Below, piece by piece: positions 10,815-21,419 of a DNA stretch of 64,000 nt (position 1 is the stretch's first letter; every line of letters starts with the position of its first letter). The notes under the pieces are model-generated. The model saw only the letters and a program-made list of their open reading frames with translations. It did no database searches and was not told the origin of the DNA. A program made the position numbers and the translations under genes. Source of the stretch: Vulcanisaeta distributa JCM 11216 (lineage in GTDB: Archaea > Thermoproteota > Thermoprotei > Thermoproteales > Thermocladiaceae); contig NZ_BBBI01000001.1 in the NCBI RefSeq assembly GCF_001315985.1, positions 62,001 to 126,000 on the forward strand, written 5' to 3'.

Positions 10815-11840
10815 CGGCAATGAAGGATGTACTCGAGAAAATAGCCAGGGGGGGATTAGCCCTAAGTGTGGATGAGGCTTATGAAGTCGCCAAGGGCATG
10901 CTAACGAGCATTGACGAGGCGTTATCAGCGGCAATACTAATGGGCCTGAGGGTAAGGGGGGGTGAGGCATCCAGTGAGATTGCCGGCTTTGCGAAGGCGC
11001 TCAGGGACTTCTGCATCAAGATACCAATAGATGATAGGGGGGGTAAGTACGTGGATACCGCCGGCACGGGGGGGGTGATGGGTTCGGAACGCTCAATGCG
11101 TCCACGGCAGCCGCGTTGGTGGCGGCTTACCTGGGGGGGCCCACGTGATTAAGCACGGCAATAGAAGCGTCTCATCAACCTCAGGCAGTGCAGACTTCCT
11201 TGAGGCGTTGGGCTTCAACATAAACCTACCACCCAATAAGGCAGCCGAAATGGCGATTAAGTACCGATTCACCTTCGCCTTCGCCCCCCCAGCCTATCAC
11301 CCAGCGATGAAAAACGTTATGCCCGTAAGGAAGAAGTTGGGCATTAGGACAATATTCAACCTAATAGGGCCGCTGGCAAACCCAGCCCTACTCACTAGGC
11401 AGTTAATTGGTGTTGCGGATAGTTCATTAATGGATAGGATGGCTGAGGCGGCGTTGATGCTTGGTTATGAGCATGCCGTGTTTGTGCACGGTGAGCCTGG
11501 GATTGACGAGGTTTCGGTCTTTGGTAAGACCATGATTATCGAGGTTAGGGGGAATAATGTGGATAAGTACTTCATTGAGCCCAGGGACTTAGGACTAGGC
11601 ATTCATAGGATTGATGAGGTTAGGGTTTCAAGTCCATTGAGTAGCATTGAGAAGGTTAGGCGGGCTATATCTGGTGAGGATGAGGCTGCTAGGGACTTCA
11701 TAATTGCCAATGCCGCATTTACACTATATGTCGCAGGCATAGTTAGGGATCCCAGGGATGGCGTTGAATACGCTAGGTCACACCTGGACAACAGTTTTTG
11801 GGACTACGTGAGTGAGCTTGCCAGGGTGAGTAGGTCATGA
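10811..11840 (+). CDS. trpD: Anthranilate phosphoribosyltransferase
   Basis: Adds phosphoribose from PRPP to anthranilate. Visible are the PRPP/Mg motif [33 protein letters not shown] and [11 protein letters not shown]. Two runs break the frame: G8 at 11068-11075 within GTGGD and G7 near 11131 within the [10 protein letters not shown] region; the stretch between them reads correctly only in a third frame. Joined length is about 343 residues, the family norm. Overlaps of 4 bases on both sides show translational coupling. Confidence 0.92.
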
Positions 11841-12487
11841 CATTGCTTAAGATTTGTGGTGTTACTAACGTTGAGGATGCCGTAATGGTTAGTAACTATG
11901 CTGATTATGTTGGTGTAATAGTGAATTCGAGGGTACCAACACCGAGGCTTGTTAGCAATGAGGTGGCCAGAGAAATAATAAAAACGGTTAAGGGAGTCAG
12001 GGTCGTAGGTGTCGTGGAGGGGGCTTGAGCTCATTGATGCCGTTAAATTGATTAGTGACCTTGGGTTTGAAATTCTTCAGTACCATGGTGGGTTCGAACC
12101 AAGTGGGGGGGAGGTTATGGACCTAGTTAATGATTTTGGAATTAAGTTGCGCCGGTATTGACGTACATGGGTGATAACTCAATAATTAATAAGGCCGCCA
12201 AGCTTGCGTTGATTAATTACGTGGAATACGTGCTCATTGATGCGCCAAAAACGAACTTCACTAGGTATGAACATGGACTCAAACTGCCGTTGGACGTGAT
12301 AAGGGAGGCCAGCGCCATACCCAGGGTTGGTGTCGCTGGCGGTATAAACCCAGATAACGTGTCACTGGCGATGAGATATAGGCCGTTCTTAATCGATGTT
12401 AGCTCGGGGGTTGAGAAAAGCCCTGGAATTAAGGATGAGGCGTTAGTGAGGAAGGTCGCGGAGGTGGTTAGGGGGGGTGTCCGTTAG
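11837..12487 (+). CDS. trpF: Phosphoribosylanthranilate isomerase
   Basis: Amadori rearrangement of N-(5-phosphoribosyl)anthranilate. Begins LKICGVTN (catalytic Cys), continues with DYVGVI, QYHG, VLIDA, and ends with the phosphate-binding region VAGGINPDNV and IDVSSGVE. Pieces 11837-12028 and 12158-12487 are joined by an open stretch in another frame (LIDAVKLISDLGFEILQYHG), with breaks near 12018 and 12145-12160. Joined length is about 216 residues. It overlaps trpD by 4 bases and trpE by 11. Confidence 0.9.
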
Positions 12488-13754
12488 GAAGATACCCATT
12501 CAGTACTTGCCGAAACCCAGGGAACTCACTAATCACCTACTTAAGTCTGGTGAGGACTTTGTGACGCTACTCGAGAGTGGGCCAGGCTTTCCAGAGAGGT
12601 CTAGGTACACAATAGTTGCGTGGGGGGGAATTACCGAGCACCTGGTGGTTGACTGGGATAGTGATTTATACGGCGAATTAAAGGGGGGGTTGGTTAAGAG
12701 ACTTGGTAGGTTTGAGGGTGGTGATATTGCCCTTGGCTACCTATCCTACGAGGCCGTGGCCCACATGGAGCCATACCTAAGGAATTACCTAAGGAGCCGC
12801 AGTGGCCGATTGCTGAGTTCATAATACCGAGCAACGTGGTTATTTACGACAACCTACTGGGTAGGGGCTATGTTAAGGGTGAACTGCCTAGTAATGCCTC
12901 GGTGGATTTAGATGACTTTGAGGTAGTTGGTAAGGTTGGTGGTACCAGGAGGGAGGACTTCATTAGGTGGGTTGAGTCATCGCTTGAGGATATTAGGAAT
13001 GGTGAGATTTTCCAAATAGTCCTGTCTAGGTATGAGGATTACTCGGTGAGGGGGGGTGACGTGATGAGTCTATACATGAGGCTGGCCGATTTAAATCCAT
13101 CACCGTACATGTACATAACCAAGTTCGGGGGGGATAAGTACATAGTTGGTACGAGCCTGAGCTGCTTGTTAAGGTTGATGGTGATAGGGTGGAGACACAC
13201 CCAATAGCCGGGACTAGACCGAGGGGGGGTAGGGACCCAATTGATGACTTGAGACTTGAGGAGGAATTGATTAATAGTATTAAGGATAGGGCGGAGCACG
13301 TAATGCTCGTCGACCTGGCCAGGAATGACATCGGCAGGGTGTGTAGGTTTGGTACGGTTAGAGTTAAGGAGTTATACGCCATTGAGAAGTACCAAAGTGT
13401 CCAACACCTGGTTTCTAGGGTTGAGGGCGTCCTGGAGCGCGGTAATGATATTGTTGATGCCCTATTCGCAACGTTCCCAGCAGGCACGGTAAGTGGGGGG
13501 TCACCCAAGCCGAGGGCCATGGAATTAATTGCGAAGTACGAAGGCACGGCTAGGGGGGGACCCTACGCCGGCGCAATAGGCTTATGCATAGTGGCGGCGG
13601 TGAGTTTGCAATAATGATAAGGACCCTCTTCCTAATGGATAGCATGGCCAGGATACAGGCGGGGGCTGGAATAGTTTACGACTCAGTCCCTGAGCTTGAG
13701 TTTCAGGAGACCGAGCACAAGTTGGGTAGCCTTAAGACAGCCATGGGGGGGTGA
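12477..13754 (+). CDS. trpE: Anthranilate synthase component I
   Basis: Chorismate to anthranilate, using ammonia from TrpG. The tryptophan-feedback motif LLES is visible near residue 30 (VTLLESGPG), so feedback inhibition is likely. Catalytic-domain motifs include [37 protein letters not shown] and [11 protein letters not shown] (normally RGPYxGAIG; an extra Gly at a G7 run). Broken into at least four pieces (12477-12824, 12836-13207, 13189-13614, then to 13754). Joined length is about 425 residues, normal for archaea. The stop is 5 bases before trpG. Confidence 0.92.
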
Positions 13755-13759
13755 TCTAA

Positions 13760-14344
13760 ATGGATCTGGTGGTTATTATAGATAACTATGATTCCTTCAC
13801 CTACAACATTGCCCAATACGTGGGTGAACTCGGCGCGAAGCCCCTTGTATTTAGGAATGATGAGGTTACTGTTAAGGTAATTGAGAGACTTAGGCCCGGT
13901 GGCATAATCATATCGCCAGGCCCCGGGAACCCACTTAACCCTAGGGACGTTGGTATATCCAAGGACGTAATTCAGTACTTTAAGGGTAGAGTACCAATAC
14001 TAGGTATCTGCCTTGGTCATCAATTAATCGGCACTACCTTTGGGGCCAGGATTAGGAGGGCCAAGACGATAAAGCATGGTAAAACCAGCATGATTAGGCT
14101 GGTTAGGCCCTCGCCGATATTTCAGGGGCTCCCCCCCGAGAGGATTGAGGGCATGAGATACCACAGCCTGGTCATTGATAATGTACCCAGTGAGTTGATT
14201 GTTACGGCGGTTTCGGAGGATGATGGTGAGGTTATGGCAATACAGCATAGGGACTACCCGATATTTGGTGTTCAATTCCACCCAGAGAGTGTCGGCACGC
14301 CAATGGGTAAGGAGATACTGAAGAACTTCCTTTCTATGGGCTAA
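13760..14344 (+). CDS. trpG: Anthranilate synthase component II (glutamine amidotransferase)
   Basis: Class I glutaminase that feeds ammonia to TrpE. One intact ORF of 194 residues with DNYDSFTYNIAQY at the N-terminus, the oxyanion loop SPGPGNP, the nucleophile in GICLGHQ (near residue 82) and the His-Glu of FHPES near the C-terminus. The nearby trpE makes anthranilate synthase rather than PabA the likely role. It is the last gene of the trp operon; an A/T-rich gap follows. Confidence 0.95.
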   Translation: MDLVVIIDNYDSFTYNIAQYVGELGAKPLVFRNDEVTVKVIERLRPGGIIISPGPGNPLNPRDVGISKDVIQYFKGRVPILGICLGHQLIGTTFGARIRRAKTIKHGKTSMIRLVRPSPIFQGLPPERIEGMRYHSLVIDNVPSELIVTAVSEDDGEVMAIQHRDYPIFGVQFHPESVGTPMGKEILKNFLSMG

Positions 14345-14420
14345 TTCAATTCATAAATTACGTAAAGTATTTCAGCAATAGTCGATTTTTGAAATTATAG
14401 TAATTATTTATTCTTACCAA

Positions 14421-14430
14421 ATTATTTAAG
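14421..14430 (+). promoter_or_regulatory. TATA box of ppsA
   Basis: ATTATTTAAG is centred 27 bases before GTG 14452 and supports that start rather than the out-of-frame ATG at 14441. Confidence 0.55.
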
Positions 14431-14451
14431 CCGTCAAGGCATGGTCTTGCC

Positions 14452-16899
14452 GTGGCGGATTATAAATTCATAGTTTGGCTCAATGAGGAGGTTAAGGACC
14501 CATCAATACTGGGTGGCAAGGGTGCTAACCTGAATAAATTAGTACTCATGGGCGTACCCGTGCCGCCCGGCTTCGTAATAACGACGGAGGCATTCAATTA
14601 TTTCATGACCGTAAACGGACTTAAGAACAAGGTACTCAATGTAATTAATGAGGTTATTAGGGAGGGCAAACCTGAGGAGTACGAGGAAGCTGAGAGGAGG
14701 ATCAAGGAGTTGATAATCAGTACTGAAGTCCCTAGGGATCTCCATGATGAGATTGCCAGGGCATACATGGAGTTAAGCAGTATGTTTAATACGGATGCCG
14801 TGGCGGTAGCCGTTAGATCAAGTGCAAGTGCTGAGGACCTAAAGACCGCAAGCTTTGCCGGGCAGCAGGATACATACCTAAATGTTAGGGGGGGCGTTGG
14901 GGGGGAATTGATTAAGTACGTAAAGCACGTGTGGGCAAGCACTTACAATGCAAGGGCATTGGCGTACAGGGATGAGAAGGACATACCACATGATGAAGCT
15001 CAAATGGCAGTAATCGTGCAGAAGCTAGTAAATGGTAGGGCTGCGGGTGTTATGTTCACGATAAACCCAGTGACTGGCAATGAGAGTGAGGCGGTTATTG
15101 AGGCTTCCTGGGGCCTTGGAGAGGCCGTGGTCGGCGGTATGGTAACCCCAGACAGGTGGGTTGTGGATAAGGGTGGATTGGTGATTAAGGATAGGGTCAT
15201 ATCCAGGAAAAGCGTAATGATGGTCAGGGATGAGGCTGGGCTAACGAAAATGGTCGAGGTGCCCAGAGACCTCGTTGAGAAGCCTTCGTTGAGCGATAAG
15301 GAAGTACTCGCGCTGGCTAAAGTGGGCATCGAACTTGAGGGCCGCCTTGGTTATCCACTGGACATTGAGTGGGTCATTGATGCGGACTCGGGCAATATAT
15401 ACATTGTTCAGATGAGGCCGGAGACAGTGTATAGCGGTGGTAAGGCAAAGGTGATCAGTGAGGCAAAGGCAACGGTAGGTAAGGCCGTGGTTAAGGGCAT
15501 TGCGGCAAGCCCAGGTGTAGCTGTCGGCAGGGTAAGGATATGCCTAACCCCCCCCGAGGAGGCCAGGGCTAAGATGAGTAAGGGTGACATACTCGTGACG
15601 AAGATGACAAACCCTGACTGGGTACCCTACATGAGAATTGCCTCGGCAATAATAACCGACGAGGGTGGTATGACGAGCCACGCCGCCATTGTATCGAGGG
15701 AATTAGGTATACCAGCAATAGTGGGCACTGGAAACGCAACCTCAGTGCTTAGGGATGGTGAGGTATACACGGTAGATGCCGTGCATGGGGGGGTGGTTTA
15801 TGAGGGTGAGGCCAAGGAGTTAGTGGGTAAGGCAAAGGCCGTTAAGGAGGAGACCATGGCATCAGCCAACACTAACGAGTTAATACTACACATTTATAGG
15901 TCAATAAGGACCGCGACTGGCGTGTACATGAACTTGGGAGTTCCTGAGAAGATCGACGAGTATAAGGACCTACCCTTTGATGGTATTGGCCTAATGAGGA
16001 TTGAATTCGTGCTTTCCAGCTACATCGGTGATCATCCACTTCATCTAATCAGTATTGGTAATGAGGAGAAGTTCATCAATAAGTTGGCCGAGGGCGTGGC
16101 CTACGTGGCCAAGGCCATATACCCAAGGCCGGTCATTGTCAGGTTTAGTGACTTCAAGAGCAATGAGTATAGGCAGTTAACCGGTGGTGAGAAGTTCGAG
16201 CCTGAGGAGAGAAATCCAATGCTTGGTTGGAGGGGTGTTTCGAGGTACATAAGTAGGGAGTATGAGAAGGCCTTTAGGCTTGAGGTTAGGGCCATCAAGA
16301 GGGTTAGGGAGGAAATGAACCTGAATAACGTGCATGTAATGGCGCCATTCGTAAGGGCTCCCTGGGAACTCGAGAAATTCATGGAGATACTAAATGATGA
16401 GGGGCTCGGGAGGGATAGGGATTTCAAGGTATATGCAATGGCCGAAATACCCAGCATAGCCCTGCTTGTTGAGGACTTCGCGAAGTATGTTGATGGCTTC
16501 TCAATAGGCAGTAATGACCTGACACAACTCGTTATGGGTGTTGATAGGGATAACGACATACTGGTTAGGCAGAACCCGAGGTACTTTGACGAGAGGGAAC
16601 CGGCGGTGCTCAGGGCCATGTATGAGATAATAAGGAGGGCCCACGCAATGAATAAGAGCGTTGGCATATGTGGGCAGGCGCCATCGGTTTACCCCCCCGA
16701 GGTCACGGAGTTCCTTGTGAGGGTGGGTATTGACTACGTATCGGTGAATCCAGACGCCGTTATCTCGACTAGGCTCCTCATAGACTCAATAGAAAGGAAG
16801 GTAGTACTTGAGGAGCTACGTGAGTTAAGGAGAAGGTTAATGCCAACAGACCCAGAGGGTGAGTTCCGTGAAGTATTCAATAAGGTCTTTAAGGGATAA
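14452..16899 (+). CDS. ppsA: Phosphoenolpyruvate synthase
   Basis: Makes PEP from pyruvate and ATP in gluconeogenesis and so feeds the chorismate pathway. One intact ORF of 815 residues. Domain order: ATP-binding (GGKGANLNKL and VPPGFVIT near residues 20-45, RSSASAEDL near 125), swivelling domain with the phosphohistidine in GGMTSHAAIVSRELG near residue 410, and C-terminal PEP/pyruvate TIM barrel with GSNDLTQLVMGVDRDN and CGQAPS. Three G7 runs (14888, 14899, 15787) each seem to add one Gly in otherwise conserved stretches (NVRGGVGGEL, VHGGVVYEG). It is the longest gene here that stays in frame. Confidence 0.97.
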   Translation: MADYKFIVWLNEEVKDPSILGGKGANLNKLVLMGVPVPPGFVITTEAFNYFMTVNGLKNKVLNVINEVIREGKPEEYEEAERRIKELIISTEVPRDLHDEIARAYMELSSMFNTDAVAVAVRSSASAEDLKTASFAGQQDTYLNVRGGVGGELIKYVKHVWASTYNARALAYRDEKDIPHDEAQMAVIVQKLVNGRAAGVMFTINPVTGNESEAVIEASWGLGEAVVGGMVTPDRWVVDKGGLVIKDRVISRKSVMMVRDEAGLTKMVEVPRDLVEKPSLSDKEVLALAKVGIELEGRLGYPLDIEWVIDADSGNIYIVQMRPETVYSGGKAKVISEAKATVGKAVVKGIAASPGVAVGRVRICLTPPEEARAKMSKGDILVTKMTNPDWVPYMRIASAIITDEGGMTSHAAIVSRELGIPAIVGTGNATSVLRDGEVYTVDAVHGGVVYEGEAKELVGKAKAVKEETMASANTNELILHIYRSIRTATGVYMNLGVPEKIDEYKDLPFDGIGLMRIEFVLSSYIGDHPLHLISIGNEEKFINKLAEGVAYVAKAIYPRPVIVRFSDFKSNEYRQLTGGEKFEPEERNPMLGWRGVSRYISREYEKAFRLEVRAIKRVREEMNLNNVHVMAPFVRAPWELEKFMEILNDEGLGRDRDFKVYAMAEIPSIALLVEDFAKYVDGFSIGSNDLTQLVMGVDRDNDILVRQNPRYFDEREPAVLRAMYEIIRRAHAMNKSVGICGQAPSVYPPEVTEFLVRVGIDYVSVNPDAVISTRLLIDSIERKVVLEELRELRRRLMPTDPEGEFREVFNKVFKG

Positions 16900-17322
16900 T
16901 CACTAGGGCAAATAAAGGCTAAACCTAAAACGGGAAAAGGGAAATGCCTAACCTAGTTTTGCCTTTGGTCGTTAAAATGCTTGATTTTGGTGCATACTAA
17001 CCCACTACACGCGTGGTCTGCCTTGGCCATTATACCGTTTCTTTTATGTTGAGGTTTTATTTTCGAGGTAAAAAAATATTCCCATATAATCAACACCCGA
17101 TCCAATATATTGGCATGTAATTAATGTGGTATGACGACCCTAGAGGGAATGATTCTTAAGTTGAATGGGGGGGTTGGGTAAAAATGACTGGAGAACTATG
17201 GGTGGAATTTGGAATTTTAATTTGATATTATATGCATTTCAATTTCTGGCATTTTGCCCTCTCACTATCAATTTCTATTTATTAGCTTTATAGGAATACT
17301 TTTTATTTTAGGGCTGGATTTA
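16900..17322. other. Intergenic stretch, no gene recognised
   Basis: About 420 bases between ppsA and the AbrB-like gene. It contains short T-rich and A-rich blocks (for example near 17035-17080), one G7 run, and a TATA-like TTTTTATTTTA at 17300-17310 before the next gene. I see no tRNA-like fold, no convincing C/D-box pair and no ORF with recognisable content. Confidence 0.4.
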
Positions 17323-17658
17323 ATGGTCCGAATGCCAAGTTCAAAACCGATTGAGGAACTTCCCTATAAAGCCAGGGTATACATCAATAACCAAGTTCTA
17401 TTACCTGCAAGACTAGTTAAGGCCCTGGGCATTGAATGGGCTAAATATGCGGAAATAACCATTAAGTACAAGGATTGTGTAATCACGTTGAAGCAGGTGG
17501 CATTACTAAGGACTAGGCATACAGCCAGTAGGCAATTCACAATACCAAAGGAGGTCAGGGATAAGTATGGCATAATGCCATTGGATGAAATCGAGGTAAT
17601 CGGTATAAGGCCCTTAAGGAATAAGGAAATCAATGCCAAGCAGGTAATTAATGAATAA
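17323..17658 (+). CDS. AbrB/SpoVT-type DNA-binding protein
   Basis: Small protein of about 111 residues from ATG 17323 (the ORF is open upstream to 17254 but that extension is hydrophobic and unlikely to be translated). Two swapped-hairpin-like segments are visible: ARVYINNQVLLPARLVKALG and a second RQFTIPKEVRDKYGIMPLDE, the latter a classical AbrB signature. AbrB-type proteins bind DNA as dimers and commonly act as regulators in Crenarchaea. The A/T-rich TTTTTATTTTA at 17300-17310 lies about 18-25 bases upstream. Target unknown. Confidence 0.75.
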   Translation: MVRMPSSKPIEELPYKARVYINNQVLLPARLVKALGIEWAKYAEITIKYKDCVITLKQVALLRTRHTASRQFTIPKEVRDKYGIMPLDEIEVIGIRPLRNKEINAKQVINE

Positions 17659-17680
17659 TTTTTAAATGACAAAACACGAA

Positions 17681-19005
17681 TTACCCCCCCTGTAGCGCAT
17701 TTTCTAGGGTTTTTACCGTCGTTTCATCGATGTATCCCTCTCCTATGTACGCCAACTTACCATGAAGTATTGTCGCAGCCACGGCAACATCAACCTCAAA
17801 GCCCTTAAACGGTGAAAACTTAGCCTTAGACCTAAACCTCTCGGGCTCTATCCTATGCCTGGCCTTGGTATTTATTATTGTTAAATCAGCACAGAAGCCC
17901 TGCCTAATCCCCACATTAAGCCCAAGGAATTTAGCCGGTCTCTCCTGTATCGCCCTCATTACTGTTCCAAGGTCCGTAAACCCACGACGCCACAGTGTGA
18001 GTAGTAATGGCGCCGTTGTTTCAAGGCCAACGATACCCGGCGGTGCCTCATCATACGGCCTATCCTTCTCCCAATCAGCGTGTGGTGCGTGGTCGCTGGC
18101 TACGATGGGCACCTCACCCCTAACGAACATGGTCAATAACTCCCTCCTCGTGGTCTCATCCCTAAGTGGTGGATTAACCTTGCAGTAAGCAGGCTTCTCA
18201 GCCCTTGCGAGGCACTCCTCCTGGCTTAGTAACATGTGGTGTGGGGTTACGTCAAAGGTGATGTCAAGACCACTTAGCCTAATCATGCTTATTGACTGTG
18301 GTAGTGTTAGATGCGTCATGTGAACCTTGGTTCCATACCTATACACCAACTTAATGATATTATGAACACAGGCCAACTCAGCCCTTGGGCCCCTAATCGC
18401 ATTATGATGTTCAAAATCCCTGGGCCCACTGTACTGGTTAATAATTACTGGATCCTCACAATGCATTACTATTGGTATCCCAACCCTAGCCGCCTCCCGA
18501 AATAGGGCCTCTAGGTATTGGTCACCGCCATAATCAAGAACCTCCTCGGGTAGTACCTCGCCAACCGCGTATGCGCCATTAATGAGTGCGTCCTTAAGTA
18601 TAGACGGGTCCTGAGGGGGGGCGCCAAAGTAATGCCTAATATGCAGATTCGTTTTCCTGCCAAATTCCTCGATTTTTCTCCTCAATAATTCAACGGTTTT
18701 TATTGGAGGCTTTGTGTTGGGCATGTCGCCAACGGCTACGTAGCCGCCGGCCAACGCGGCCTGCGTTCCACTGACTGCATCCTCCTTATAGGATAGTTCG
18801 AAGTCCCTGAAGTGGACATGAATATCCACAAAACCGGGAAGTAAAAGGTATTGGCTAGGTAATTCCAATTTACTACCTGCTTCAATGGGTTCATTACCAA
18901 CGTAGGCTATCTCACTGCCTGTGATGCCTATGTACGTCTCCTTAACACTACCCCCCCTTACGTAGGCCCTAGCCTAATTAATACATCAGTCTTGGTAACA
19001 CCCAT
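17681..19005 (-). CDS. pyrC: Dihydroorotase
   Basis: Zinc amidohydrolase of pyrimidine synthesis. Metal-site motifs appear in order: DIHVHFRD, VMHCEDP, HMTHLTLPQS and ASDHAPH. The intact part is 17681-18868 (395 codons). Upstream the N-terminal beta domain continues in another frame (ETYIGITGSEIAYVGNEP), with breaks at about 18870-18880 and at the C6 run near 18955, back to an ATG at 19005 (MGVTKTDVLIRLGP), for about 440 residues in all. A C7 run at 18614 adds no frame change. Hydantoinase or allantoinase are less likely given length and HFRD. Confidence 0.85.
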
Positions 19006-19047
19006 TAATGAGAAATTAACAACCCCGAATTAAAGTTATCCGTTACA

Positions 19048-19819
19048 TTACGCATTCAGTTTCACGACCTCCTTAAAGAACCTCTCATAGCCCATGGACT
19101 CAATCATCTTAACGACCTCCTCACCACCAACATGAATAACCGAGCCCCCTTGCCATCACGACAACCCTGGTGGGCTTAACGTAGTGTAGTATCTCTGCGT
19201 GGTGCGTGGTGACTAATATCGCAGTACCTTCCTGGCAAGCCTCGCAATCGACCTACCTATTATTGCAATGCCATCCACGTCAAGTCCTGAGTCAGGCTCG
19301 TCAAGCATTGCGACCTTGGGCTTATACATTAGTAGTTGAAGCATCTCAGCTCTCTTGGACTCGCCGCCGCTGAACCCAGCGTGGACACCCCCTTGATAGG
19401 TGCTCGGGCTTCAAGCCAAGCTCTGCGGTTAACCTGGTCATCTCGGCAATGGCTTGCGGCGATGGTGGGTCAGTTATGTGCTTGCCAGCCTTCTTATTGA
19501 GCATAGCCGTTATTAACGTCGACAATCTAACCTCAGGAACAGGGGGGGTTGGGCTCTGCAGGGCGAGTAGTATCCCCCTCTGAACCCTCTCCTCAGGGTA
19601 AAGCTTAACTATTGATTCACCATCAAGCCTAATATCACCATTAACTATGTTATACTTGGGGGGGTAGCCTGCAATCGTTAAGAACAGAGTTGTCTTACCG
19701 CTACCGTTTGGACCCATTATGGCGACAACCTCCCCTGACTCAACGGTCAAGTTAACGTTGTTCAGTATCCTCTTACCATCAACTTCAACACTTAGGTTAG
19801 TTACCTCAAGCCTTGTCAT
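19048..19819 (-). CDS. sufC: Fe-S cluster assembly ATPase SufC
   Basis: ABC-type ATPase of the SUF scaffold. Walker A GPNGSGKTT near residue 36, the Q-loop region and, after a frame break near 19376-19384, the signature GFSGGESKRAEMLQLL and Walker B VAMLDEPDSGLDVDG. Further breaks occur near 19150 and 19225, so only 19346-19819 is a clean ORF; the last codons end FKEVVKLNA. Joined length is about 257 residues, as in other SufC. It is divergent from sufB-sufB-sufD across a 115-base gap. Confidence 0.88.
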
Positions 19820-19847
19820 TATTGATCACGTAGCATATGTGACACTG

Positions 19848-19856
19848 ATTAAAAAC
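19848..19856 (-). promoter_or_regulatory. TATA box of sufC
   Basis: Read on the minus strand, GTTTTTAAT is centred about 32 bases before the ATG at 19819, within the short divergent sufC/sufB gap. Confidence 0.4.
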
Positions 19857-19934
19857 TTTTCGGCAGTGTCTATGTAGACTCACCACTAGAAAGCTTAATA
19901 ATAATAACTAATGGATATATTCTAAAGAATAATT

Positions 19935-21362
19935 ATGAGCAGGGATGGTGTAAAACTCGAACTCGCAAAGTCAGAGATATACTCAAGCATATTAGGCCAT
20001 GCAAAACCCATTAAGTGGGAGGTGGAGATTAGAGGTAAAATTACGAGAGACGTTATTGAGGAAATAAGTAGGGTCAGGGGGGGTGAGCCTGATTGGATGA
20101 GGAGGCTTAGGCTTAGGGCTCTGGAAATGTTCGAGAAGCAGCCCTGGCCCAATTGGCTTCCTCTTGAGGGTAACATCGACCTTGAATCATTGGTTTTGTA
20201 TGCCAAGCCCAGTGTTGAGAGGGCAAGGTCATGGGATGAGTTACCAAAGGAATTAAGGGAATATTACGAAGCACTGAGGATACCTGAGCTTGAGGCTAGA
20301 GTTTTATCTGGGGTTATTGGGCAGGTGGATGGCGGAGTTGTTTATGAAAATACCAAGAAGGATCTTGAGAAGGCGGGGGGGTCATTGCGATGAGCATGGA
20401 CGAGGCAGTCAGGAGATACCCTGACCTCGTTAAGCAATACTTCGCGAGGGTATTCCCGCCGGAGTATAAGTTTGCGTCATTGAACATAGCCCTTTGGGGC
20501 GGTGGCGTATTTGTGTACGTGCCACCTGGCGTCCATGTTAAGATGCCCATTGAGCTCGTTATCCTAATCAGTAGTGCTGGTATTGGGCAGTTTGAGCATT
20601 CACTAATCGTTGTTGACGAGAATGCAAGTGCTGAATTCATAGTTGCCTGTGCAGCACCGGTATTCACCGGGCTTAGCTACATGATGGTATGACTGAGGCA
20701 TACATACATAGGGGCGCCAGAGTCAGACTCGTGGACCTTAAGAATTGGAGTAGGGATGTTATTTACTTCGGCAATAATAGGGCGATTGTTGAGGAAAACG
20801 CAAATGTTGATTGGTTAAGCGGTTCCCTGGGTGGTAAGGTGACGATCGTATACCCAATGAGTGTACTTAAGGGGGGTTAATTCAAGGACCACGGTGACGA
20901 GCGTGGCCCTAGCCAACGGGCCGACATGGAAGGAGGAGGGCGCCAAGGTATTCCATAGTGCACCACATACGTATAGTAAGGTCGTGAGTAAGGGCGTTAG
21001 TCTGAACGGCGGTACATCTGTATATAGGGGGCTTGTCTATGTTAGGGAGGGCGCCAAGTATGCCAAGTCATCCGTGAGCTGCGAGTCCCTTATTCTGGAC
21101 GATAAGTCTAGGGCCTACACAATACCCCCATGAGCAGGTTTTTGAGGAGACGGCCACGGTCACACATGAAGCCTACACCGGTAGGATTGGTGAGGATAAG
21201 CTGTTCTACCTACGCAGTCGTGGCCTTAGTGAGGAGGAGGCCCGTAGCCTCATAGTCCTTGGCTACTTCCACGACATCATGGTTAACCTACCCGTTGAGT
21301 ACGTATCCATATTCAATAAGGCCATTGAGCTGGAGCTATCGAGGATGGGCGGTGTTGGATAG
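19935..21362 (+). CDS. sufB: SufB-family Fe-S assembly protein, first copy
   Basis: Beta-helix scaffold component of SufBCD. N-terminal helical segment (RLRALEMFEK, LESLVLYAKPSVERARSWDELP), then the beta-helix, with the conserved SVSCESLILDD that carries the essential C-terminal cysteine and ends in DKSRAYTIPP. The C-terminus has LFYLRSRGLSEEEARSL, typical of SufB. Fragmented into five pieces (19935-20393, 20390-20692, 20689-20880, 20861-21133, then to 21362); joined about 476 residues. A close paralog follows after a 57-base gap, sharing a nearly identical stretch of about 60-70 bases. Confidence 0.87.
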
Positions 21363-21390
21363 TTCATTATAAGTTATTTCCGGGGACTGG

Positions 21391-21400
21391 TTTTTAAATA
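21391..21400 (+). promoter_or_regulatory. TATA box of the second sufB
   Basis: TTTTTAAATA is centred 25 bases before GTG 21420, giving a leaderless start and showing that the second sufB has its own promoter. Confidence 0.6.
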
Positions 21401-21419
21401 ACCACAGTAGAGAGGCTCG

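Noticed and set aside
16101-16667. Long minus-strand ORF inside ppsA
   Set aside because: It is antisense to an intact, well-conserved gene and has Leu/Ser-rich composition typical of a shadow frame.
17254-17322. Signal peptide on the AbrB-like protein
   Set aside because: The hydrophobic N-terminal extension overlaps the TATA-like block at 17300-17310; a start at 17323 gives a normal cytoplasmic DNA-binding protein.
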